Positions 8,379-14,980 of a stretch of DNA of 44,117 nucleotides are shown one piece after another. The notes below the pieces were generated by a model, which did not search any database, was not told the origin of the DNA, and saw only the letters and a list, made by a program, of their open reading frames with translations. Both the position numbers and the translations under genes were made by a program. The stretch's first letter is position 1; every line of letters begins with the position of its first letter. Origin of the DNA: Deltaproteobacteria bacterium (GTDB lineage: Bacteria; Myxococcota_A; UBA796; GCA-2862545); contig JAFGVK010000213.1 in NCBI GenBank assembly GCA_016938035.1, forward strand, positions 1 to 44,117. Direction: 5' to 3'.

Positions 8379-9656
8379 ATGGAGCGCGTGCTGATCGTCG
8401 AGGACAGCCTCACCCTGTCTCGCGGGCTGAGTCGGCTGGTCAGCGCCCAGCTCGGGATGGAGCCTGTGCCGGCCCTGTCCCTGCGGGCCGCCTGCCAGCT
8501 CCTAGATCAGGCCGATCCACCTTTCCTCGCCGCGCTGGTGGACCTCCACCTCCCAGACGCCCAGGGGATGGAGGTGCTGGACGCGATCGCGCCCTTTGGG
8601 GTCCCCACCATCGTCCTCACCGCGACCTTTGACGACCTCACCCGACGCGAGGCCATCAAGCGCCAGGTGGTGGAGTACCTGGTGAAGGACAGCCCCGCGG
8701 TGGCCGATTTCGTGGTGAGGCTGCTGACCCGGCTAGACCGCAACAGGAGGCAGCGGGTGCTGGTGGTGGATGACTCCAGGCTGGTGCGCCACGCCCTCCG
8801 GACGCTGCTGGAGCGCCAGAACCTGAGGGTGACCGAGGCCTCCTGTGGTCAGGAGGCCCTCGCCCTCCTGGAGCAGGCCCCCGACATCCGGGTGATGCTC
8901 ACCGACTTCAACATGCCGGGGATGAGCGGAGACCAGCTCACCCACCGGATCCGGCAGCGGCGCAAGCGCCAGGACCTAGCCATCATCGGGATCTCCGCGG
9001 GAGACAGTGAGGAGCTGACCTCGCGCTTCCTCAAGAGCGGGGCGAACGACTTCCTGACGAAGCCCTTCTCGGACGAGGAGTTCAACCTCCGCCTGATGCA
9101 GAACCTGGAGTACCTGGAGCACATCGCGGAGCTCCGGGACACCGCGGCCCGCGACCACCTCACCAGCCTCTACAACCGTCGCTACTTCTTCGAGCGCGCC
9201 CCCGCCCTGCTCAGGCAGACTCCCGTGGCGGTGGCCATGCTGGACATCGATCATTTCAAGCGGGTGAACGACACCTGGGGTCACGGCGCGGGTGACGAGG
9301 TGCTGCGACAGGTGTCGCGGCTGATCCTCGCCCACCTGGGCGACACCGGCATGGTGGCGCGGTTCGGGGGGGAGGAGTTCTGCGCCCTGCTCCCCCGCAC
9401 CGGAGCCGCCGAGGCCTTGGAGCGGATGGACCACCTCCGCCTGTTCATTGAGCAAACGGCCATAGTCTACGGCGACGAGGACCTGCACATCACGCTCTCT
9501 ATCGGCATCGCCGCCGGCGAGGAGGAGACGCTGGACCAGCTCCTGCGCGCGTCGGATGAGGCCCTCTACGCGGCCAAGGAAGGCGGCCGCAACAGGGTGG
9601 TGGACCGGGCCCCGGCCCACGCGGAGGCCTGGCACGTCCGAGAGGTGCCGCGCTGA
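8379..9656 (+). CDS. REC-REC-GGDEF diguanylate cyclase response regulator
   Basis: A 425-residue protein that would make cyclic di-GMP from two GTP when phosphorylated. It has two receivers in series (phosphoacceptors Asp55 in LVDLHLPDA and Asp176 in MLTDFNMPGM; Lys in VKDSPAV and TKPFSDE) and a GGDEF domain starting at DHLTSLYNRR. The active-site loop is GGEEF (330-334), a catalytically competent variant. The RxxD inhibitory site expected five residues before the loop is absent (the segment reads GDTGMVARF), so product feedback at that site is not expected. This is a PleD-like layout. It lies 33 bp after its receiver-only paralogue and is probably cotranscribed with it. GGAGG/GAGG-type ribosome binding site present. 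Confidence 0.95.
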   Translation: MERVLIVEDSLTLSRGLSRLVSAQLGMEPVPALSLRAACQLLDQADPPFLAALVDLHLPDAQGMEVLDAIAPFGVPTIVLTATFDDLTRREAIKRQVVEYLVKDSPAVADFVVRLLTRLDRNRRQRVLVVDDSRLVRHALRTLLERQNLRVTEASCGQEALALLEQAPDIRVMLTDFNMPGMSGDQLTHRIRQRRKRQDLAIIGISAGDSEELTSRFLKSGANDFLTKPFSDEEFNLRLMQNLEYLEHIAELRDTAARDHLTSLYNRRYFFERAPALLRQTPVAVAMLDIDHFKRVNDTWGHGAGDEVLRQVSRLILAHLGDTGMVARFGGEEFCALLPRTGAAEALERMDHLRLFIEQTAIVYGDEDLHITLSIGIAAGEEETLDQLLRASDEALYAAKEGGRNRVVDRAPAHAEAWHVREVPR

Positions 9657-9672
9657 TTCGGCGCGCCACGGA

Positions 9673-9683
9673 CGTGCTATCCT
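9673..9683 (+). promoter_or_regulatory. Possible extended -10 promoter element
   Basis: CGTGCTATCCT lies 18 nt before the ATG at 9702 and matches the TGC-TAnnnT pattern found before two other genes in the window. No clear -35 element is present. Confidence 0.3.
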
Positions 9684-9701
9684 TGCGGCCCCGGAGGTGT
9701 C

Positions 9702-10313
9702 ATGCTCGCCCTCATCCTGCTCCTGGCCTGCTCCCAGCCCGCAGACCCCGCGCCGCCGGAGGCAGGGGCAGCCGCCACCGCGGCGGCCACCGCCTCGGCG
9801 CCCACCAGCCACCACCCCGCCTTCCAGGCGATCATGGTGCGCCACACCCACCAGGGCTCCGACCCTGAGGTGGTGCTCCACCTGTGGCTGGAGGCGATCT
9901 ACCTGATGGAGTCAGACGATCCGGCCCTGCGCGACGCCGGGGAGCAGGCGCTGGTCGCCCTGAGTCTTCCCCTGCGCGAGGACAAAGAATGGAGGCACAG
10001 GCACAGCAACGTGCTCTTCCTCGACCGGATCGCCAACCAGCAGCACATCTTCCGCTCCTACGCCGCCGGCACCAGCCCCGAGGACGGCTACGCGGTGGAC
10101 CCTGCCCAGTTCCAGATCGAGATCACTAGGCGCGACGAGGCGGAGCCGGGGGCGCCGCTGCGACTCTACATCCGCTCCTCCGGGGCAGACTCCCCCAGGC
10201 CGGTGTCACTCAAGCGCTCCACGACCACCGGCAGGTACTACCTGTGGGAGTGGTCCTCGCTCTACGTGGGCGTGCGCAAGCCCCACCTCCCCGGCGAGGA
10301 GCGCTTCGAGTAG
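9702..10313 (+). CDS. Small lipoprotein of unknown function
   Basis: A 203-residue protein with a lipoprotein signal peptide (MLALILLLAC, lipidated Cys10) and an Ala/Pro-rich linker to about residue 40. The mature domain starts at about residue 45 and contains LHLWLEAIYLM, an HRHSN segment, and a well-formed C-terminal stretch (LRLYIRSSGADSPRPVSLKR then YYLWEWSSLYVGVRKP) that looks like a conserved beta-rich domain. I believe similar uncharacterised domains occur in Myxococcota, but I cannot name a family with confidence. The ATG follows GGAGG. It is a single gene with an own possible promoter, downstream of the cyclase. Confidence 0.75.
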   Translation: MLALILLLACSQPADPAPPEAGAAATAAATASAPTSHHPAFQAIMVRHTHQGSDPEVVLHLWLEAIYLMESDDPALRDAGEQALVALSLPLREDKEWRHRHSNVLFLDRIANQQHIFRSYAAGTSPEDGYAVDPAQFQIEITRRDEAEPGAPLRLYIRSSGADSPRPVSLKRSTTTGRYYLWEWSSLYVGVRKPHLPGEERFE

Positions 10314-10331
10314 GGCGACACCGCACAGATC

Positions 10332-10347
10332 GGCGGAGCGGTCCGCC
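10332..10347 (+). terminator. Possible hairpin terminator
   Basis: GGCGGA-GCGG-TCCGCC forms a 6-bp stem with a 4-nt loop, 18 nt after the stop of the lipoprotein gene. There is no T tract, so termination is only suggested by position. Confidence 0.3.
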
Positions 10348-10426
10348 ACGCGCCTGGCCCTCGTCAGGAGCCGGTCGATCGGGTTAGGTGAGCGGGTCCA
10401 ACGACCCCCAACCCCGAGGAACCCCT

Positions 10427-11635
10427 ATGTCCAAGGCGCAGATCCAGCCGCTGCTCGACAAGCTCTCCACCCTGAAGCCAGACCTCTACAACAAGGACTT
10501 CCTCCTCACCTGGGCCCAGAGCCAGGACGACCTGTTGTCGGTGCTGACGGTCGCCGAGACCCTGGAGAACTTCTACCGCGCCAACATCGCGACCCGCGCC
10601 TTCCAGGGCGGCCTGGCGGTGTCGAACTTCCGCGACAACTCCACCCGCACCCGCTTCTCCTTCGCCTCCGCTGCGAGCCTGCTGGGCCTGAGCGTGCAGG
10701 ACCTGGACGAGACCAAGTCGCAGGTGGCCCACGGCGAGACGGTGCGCGAGACCGCCAACATGATCTCCTTCGTCACCGAGGTGATCGGGATCCGCGACGA
10801 TCTCTACGTCGGCTACGGGCACGAGTACCAGCAGGCGGTGTCTGACGCGGTGCAGCAGGGCTTCACCGAGGGCGTGCTCCCGCAGCGCCCGGGCGTCATC
10901 AACCTGCAGTGCGACCGCGACCACCCCACCCAGTCGATGACGGACCTGCTGCACCTGAAGCAGACCTTCGGCTCGCTGGAGAACCTGCGCGGCAAGAAGG
11001 TCGCGATGACCTGGGCCTACTCGCCCTCCTACGGCAAGCCCCTCTCGGTCGCGCAGGGCACCATCGGCCTGCTCACCCGCTTCGGGATGGACGTGACCCT
11101 CGCCCACCCCGAGGGCTACGACGTGATGCCGGACATCATGGACACCGCAGCCCAGCAGGCCAAGGCCTCCGGCGGCTCCTTCAAGCTCACCCACTCGATG
11201 GACGACGCCTTCGAGGACGCGGACATCGTGTACCCCAAGTCGTGGGCCCCGATGAGCATCATGGTGGAGCGCACCGACCTCCTCAAGTCCGGCAGGGGCA
11301 AAGAGGTTCAGGCGCTGGAGAAGAAGGCAATCGCCCTCAACGGGTCCCACATGGACTGGCAGGCCACCGAGGCCCGCATGGCCCGCACCAAGGCGGGCAA
11401 GGGCCTGTACATGCACTGCCTCCCCGCGGACATCACCGGCGTCTCCTGCGATCAGGGCGAGGTAGACGCGACGGTGTTCGACAGGTATTGGCGCGAGACC
11501 TACCACGAGGCGGAGCACAAGCTCTACATCATCGCCGCGATGATGATGCTGACCCGCTTCCCGGACGCCCACGCGGTGCTGCAGGGCCTCCTCGACGAGG
11601 GCCGGCCCCGGCGCTTCGGGCAGCCCATCCGGTAG
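10427..11635 (+). CDS. ygeW: YgeW-type knotted carbamoyltransferase
   Basis: A 402-residue member of the aspartate/ornithine carbamoyltransferase superfamily. The carbamoyl-phosphate site STRTR is at 72-76, with HPTQ and HCLPAD motifs downstream. The long family-specific stretches (VQDLDETKSQVAHGETVRET, AMTWAYSPSYGKPLSV, DADIVYPKSWAP) identify the YgeW branch. In Escherichia coli ygeW sits in a purine-catabolism cluster; its true substrate is unproven, although 2,3-diaminopropionate has been proposed in some literature. Here none of those partner genes is present, so the physiological role is open. The frame is open upstream to 10388, but the ATG at 10427 follows GAGGA and starts the conserved protein. 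A hairpin follows 14 bp after the stop. Confidence 0.9.
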   Translation: MSKAQIQPLLDKLSTLKPDLYNKDFLLTWAQSQDDLLSVLTVAETLENFYRANIATRAFQGGLAVSNFRDNSTRTRFSFASAASLLGLSVQDLDETKSQVAHGETVRETANMISFVTEVIGIRDDLYVGYGHEYQQAVSDAVQQGFTEGVLPQRPGVINLQCDRDHPTQSMTDLLHLKQTFGSLENLRGKKVAMTWAYSPSYGKPLSVAQGTIGLLTRFGMDVTLAHPEGYDVMPDIMDTAAQQAKASGGSFKLTHSMDDAFEDADIVYPKSWAPMSIMVERTDLLKSGRGKEVQALEKKAIALNGSHMDWQATEARMARTKAGKGLYMHCLPADITGVSCDQGEVDATVFDRYWRETYHEAEHKLYIIAAMMMLTRFPDAHAVLQGLLDEGRPRRFGQPIR

Positions 11636-11649
11636 CTGCCCCCTGTAGA

Positions 11650-11676
11650 CCCCGGTGGAGCGGCGCTCCATCGGGG
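11650..11676. terminator. Bidirectional hairpin terminator between convergent genes
   Basis: CCCCGGTGGAGC and GCTCCATCGGGG form a 12-bp stem with one G-U pair around a 3-nt loop. It lies exactly between the converging ygeW and lipoprotein genes. No T tract, but the stem is strong and the position is right for both strands. Confidence 0.65.
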
Positions 11677-11694
11677 CACTGGGCGGGCCAGCGC

Positions 11695-12990
11695 CTAGCG
11701 GACGAAGGCCACGCCGTGGAGGTTCTCGTCCGGCGCGATCCGGGTGGTCACCAGCTCGGGCGAGGCGTCGGTGTGGAGCCTGGTGTACACCAGCGAGGTG
11801 GGGGTCCCACCGTAGGTGACGTCGGTCCCGACGTAGACCAGGGAGTCGGGGACGCAGTCGCCGCGGACCCCGTTGTCGCCGTCCGAGTCCCAGCCGTCTG
11901 CCCGCGTGAAGTCGGGGATCTGCCCCAGCTCGGCCATCGCGCCGTCGGCGGGGTCGATGAGCCAGGTCACGCCGTCGCCGTTGATCCACAGCAGCTCGTC
12001 CGACGCGGTGGCACACATCCCGTGCCCCCAGGAGTTCTCCCCATCGCCCAGCGCGGTGGCCACCCCGGTGGTCGTGTCCACCGACACCAGGACGTCATCC
12101 CACTCGCTCCAGGCGTAGAGGCTTCCATCGGAGAGGAAGGCCATCGAGGCGAAGGCCGACTCGGCGCCCTCGGAGCCATCGTGGGTAACGGAGACCACCT
12201 CGGTGGCGGCACCAGTGCTCGTGTCAAGCGTGAGCAGGCAGGAAGAGCACCCGCCCACGTCCCCGCCGTCACCGCGGGTGAAGGCGTAGAGCAGCCCGTC
12301 CACAGGGTTGAACTTCATCCCGATGATGGCGTGCCCGGTGCTCCCCACCAGGGTAGCGGCGCCGGTCTCCAGGTCGAGCTGGTACAGGCTGCTCTCGATG
12401 GAGCTGCTGCCACGGCTGAAGGCGTAGGCCTCGGGCACCTGCTCGTCAGCGTCGCAGGCCAACCCTTCGGCGTCACCGTCAAAGTCAAGCTGGGCGTCGT
12501 TCGCGGTCTCGACGCAGTTGTCGTCGAGGTTCAGGACGCCGTCCATATCGACGTCCTCCGGCAGGCAGGTGTTGAGGGTAGTGTCCACCTCACCCTCCTG
12601 CAGCGCGCCGTCGCCCGCGGTGCCACCGCCTGCGCCGTCGTCCACCCCGATCACGGTCTCGGTGTACCCCTGCTGGCAACCGTACTCCGCAGCGTAGATC
12701 CTGACCGAGGTGACGATCACACCCGCGGCATCCGAGCCGTCCGAGCCGTCCGCCCCGTCGCAGACGAAGTAGGCGCCGCCGACCTCGTCGGCCGCCAGGG
12801 TCCCGTCACCGTTCGCGTCGACGCCATACTCGACCCTGGTGCCGCCGTCGGCGCAGTTGTCCCCCGCAGGCTCGGCGGTGGCGGTGGCGAGCACGCTGGC
12901 GCCAGCGGCGCCGGCAGGTCCCTGATCTCCTTGGGGACCGGTACAGGCCAGCAGCGCGACGAACATCAGGGGCGACAGTGAACGGCTCAT
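11695..12990 (-). CDS. Lipoprotein with collagen-like, EF-hand-like and propeller-like repeats
   Basis: A 431-residue surface lipoprotein (signal MSRSLSPLMFVALLAC, lipidated Cys16). A short collagen-like stretch (GPQGDQGPAGAAG) is followed by a Cys-containing module with a calcium-loop-like DANGDGTLAADEV and a second copy-like segment ending in a Cys; this resembles the DUF7151 type common in Myxococcota. A thrombospondin type 3-like loop (DVDMDGVLNLDDNC) follows. Residues about 190-430 contain repeated LDxxTGAATxVG strands, as in beta-propeller proteins. Probably a calcium-binding extracellular protein; no enzymatic motif is visible. The ATG follows TTGGAGG. Confidence 0.8.
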   Translation of the reverse strand: MSRSLSPLMFVALLACTGPQGDQGPAGAAGASVLATATAEPAGDNCADGGTRVEYGVDANGDGTLAADEVGGAYFVCDGADGSDGSDAAGVIVTSVRIYAAEYGCQQGYTETVIGVDDGAGGGTAGDGALQEGEVDTTLNTCLPEDVDMDGVLNLDDNCVETANDAQLDFDGDAEGLACDADEQVPEAYAFSRGSSSIESSLYQLDLETGAATLVGSTGHAIIGMKFNPVDGLLYAFTRGDGGDVGGCSSCLLTLDTSTGAATEVVSVTHDGSEGAESAFASMAFLSDGSLYAWSEWDDVLVSVDTTTGVATALGDGENSWGHGMCATASDELLWINGDGVTWLIDPADGAMAELGQIPDFTRADGWDSDGDNGVRGDCVPDSLVYVGTDVTYGGTPTSLVYTRLHTDASPELVTTRIAPDENLHGVAFVR

Positions 12991-13055
12991 GGTTCCTCCA
13001 AGGGGTCAAGGGAACACAAACCCCTACCGCGTTGTGCCCGCCTCGGCCAGCACCG

Positions 13056-13979
13056 CTAGGAACGCGCCTGCGCCCTGGCGCGCACGGCCAGCATCCCCAT
13101 CAGCATCGCGAGCACCGGTGCACCGACCCCCTCGGTCGCCGGCGGCCGCTGCGCCATGTCGTGGCAGTCGGATCCGCCGGTCACCAGCGGCAACCCCAGC
13201 GCCCGACAGGTTCCGATCACCCGCTCGGTCAGATCGGGGGTGTGCCCGGGGTAGTGGGCCTCCAGCCCGTCCAGTCCCAGCGCAGTGAAGCGAGGGAGCA
13301 GCGCCTCCACCGTCTCATAGGGGGGCAACACCTCCTTGTAGTGCCCCTCGCCGGGGTAGGAGCCCGCCGCGGGGTGGGCCAGCACCCGGACGAAGGGCCA
13401 GCGGCCCAGCAGCGGCGCTAGGTCCTCCGGGCGCATCCCGGACGGGATGTAGGCCGGGCTGTCGTTGCCGATCAGGCGCATCACCGTGGCCTTATCCAGC
13501 CCCATGCCCGCCAGGGTCACCGCGAAGTGCTTGCGGCTCACCTGGTCGGTCTGCGCGAAGAGCTCGGCCTCGGTGAGCTCCCGCGACATCACCGGCTCCA
13601 GACCCGCGGGGCCGTAGTGGGCGTTGAGCGCCTCCACCCGCGCCCGCACCAGCGCCGGGCCGCGCCCCAGCGAGAAGGTCTGGGCGCAGTCCGCCAGGAA
13701 GTCCTCGCGCTCCAGCAGCGCCTCTGGGAAGTAGAGCAGCAGGTGCAGCGAGCCGGTGAACAGCGGCTCAGAGAAGCGGAGGGTCACCTCTACCCCCGGC
13801 ACCACCTGCACCCCCGCCTCGCGCCCGGCCGCCAGCCCCTCGGGAAGCCCGTCGAGGGTGTCGTGGTCGGTGATCCCCAGGGCGCGCACCCCCCGCTCGG
13901 CGTAGAGCGCCACCAGCTCACGGGGGGTGAAATCGCCATCCGAGGCGGTGGTGTGGTTGTGCAGATCGGCGTAGTGCAT
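13056..13979 (-). CDS. PHP-domain metal-dependent phosphoesterase
   Basis: A 307-residue cytoplasmic protein of the PHP superfamily, closest to the TrpH/YciV (RNase AM, 3',5'-nucleoside bisphosphate phosphatase) type. Metal ligands are visible in order: DLHNHTTASDG at the N-terminus, GITDHDT, the Glu in VPGVEV, VLAHPAA, and GSDCHD near the C-terminus. It probably hydrolyses a phosphoester in a nucleotide or short RNA; the exact substrate cannot be told. The start is supported by GGGAGGAACC-ATG. The lipoprotein gene follows 65 bp downstream on the same strand and may be cotranscribed. Confidence 0.88.
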   Translation of the reverse strand: MHYADLHNHTTASDGDFTPRELVALYAERGVRALGITDHDTLDGLPEGLAAGREAGVQVVPGVEVTLRFSEPLFTGSLHLLLYFPEALLEREDFLADCAQTFSLGRGPALVRARVEALNAHYGPAGLEPVMSRELTEAELFAQTDQVSRKHFAVTLAGMGLDKATVMRLIGNDSPAYIPSGMRPEDLAPLLGRWPFVRVLAHPAAGSYPGEGHYKEVLPPYETVEALLPRFTALGLDGLEAHYPGHTPDLTERVIGTCRALGLPLVTGGSDCHDMAQRPPATEGVGAPVLAMLMGMLAVRARAQARS

Positions 13980-14184
13980 GGTTCCTCCCGTGGGGTCCCT
14001 ACCTACCCGGCGCCCGCGCCCCGATCCACCCGCGCGAGGCCCCCTCCCCGTCGCGGCTTCTCGCGGCGGAGGCCAGGGTCACCGGCTTGAGAGGCGCGGT
14101 ACCGGGCTGCGGGGGTATTCTCCGGTTGAAGGCGTCGAGACAACGCGCGACAATCCGTCTCCAGGCCCACCTCAGGAGGCGGCA

Positions 14185-14502
14185 ATGCACGATGACTACG
14201 GTTCCAGCGGTCCCAACATCCTCGCCATCGTGTCGCTGGTCGCAGGGGGGCTGGCCCTGCTGAGCACCCTGTGCTGCTGCATCCCCTTTGTCAGCATGCT
14301 GGAGATGTTCATCCTCCCGCTGCTGGTGCTGGTGGGCCTGATCACCGGCGGTCTTGGGATGGCCCAGGCCAACCGCACCGGCGAGGGCAAGCCCCTGGCG
14401 ATCGGCGGCATCCTCCTCTCGCTGGGGGCTGGCCTGATCGGCCTGCTGATGACCGTCTTCGGGATGGGGGCCGCCGCGCTCAACGTGATGATGAACCTGT
14501 AG
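14185..14502 (+). CDS. Small two- to three-helix membrane protein
   Basis: A 105-residue protein dominated by hydrophobic segments at about 10-30, 38-57 and 72-100, with an unusual CCCIP cysteine cluster at the end of the first. The layout resembles DUF4190-type small membrane proteins. The long upstream open frame is not used: the ATG at 14185 is preceded by CAGGAGG with good spacing, and the codons before it lack protein character. Function unknown. Confidence 0.75.
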   Translation: MHDDYGSSGPNILAIVSLVAGGLALLSTLCCCIPFVSMLEMFILPLLVLVGLITGGLGMAQANRTGEGKPLAIGGILLSLGAGLIGLLMTVFGMGAAALNVMMNL

Positions 14503-14980
14503 CTGGCGCCGCCCTCAGCGGGGAGCGCTCACCACAGCAGAAGGGGTCCCGCGGCGACCTTCATAGCTTGAGGGGCTCGGACAGGGAGTCCGGTCCGAGC
14601 GCACAACGTCGTGGAACCACCGGCTTGTCCGAGGCTCGCCATGACCCTGCGCCAGGCGCGGAGCGCGAGGCACGCGCCGACAAGGCAGGTTCGTTCGTGA
14701 TGGCACCGGCCGCGCCGCTCCACAGCCGTGGCGGGAGCTGCAAGGGCCTGCTGAGCCCAAGCTGGGCGGTCACGACTATCGCGATGCCGTCTATAGCGAA
14801 GGATTCGCAGGCAGAATCGACGGCTATCGCAAGCGGGAGACGGACACATGGGCGGATCTCCTGTCGGAGGAGCCTGGCGACGGGCGCACCGAGGGCGAGG
14901 CGGGAGGCCGCGGGCGGAGCAGCGCCTCAGCCACACCGACCGGCGAAGACCTCGGGGCCGCGCGGCCCTACCGCCTCGCA
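14503..14980. other. Non-coding stretch downstream of mfd
   Basis: Several overlapping open frames on both strands have no family resemblance or credible start. One plus frame is stop-free from about 14644 to 15079 and reads plausible protein around 14765-14880 (for example DYRDAVYSEGFAGRIDGYRK) but lacks a start codon with a ribosome binding site and overlaps the end of mfd. The 65 bp around 14775-14840 are noticeably richer in A/T than the surroundings. I treat it as intergenic, possibly a gene remnant. Confidence 0.4.

Noticed and set aside
11695..12990. Large plus-strand open frame opposite this lipoprotein (and similar frames opposite mfd, the SNF2 gene and others)
   Set aside because: These are mirror frames of real genes: they lack start signals, have wrong third-position bias and contain only repetitive Arg/Gly/Ala/Pro or His/Val/Leu-rich translation.
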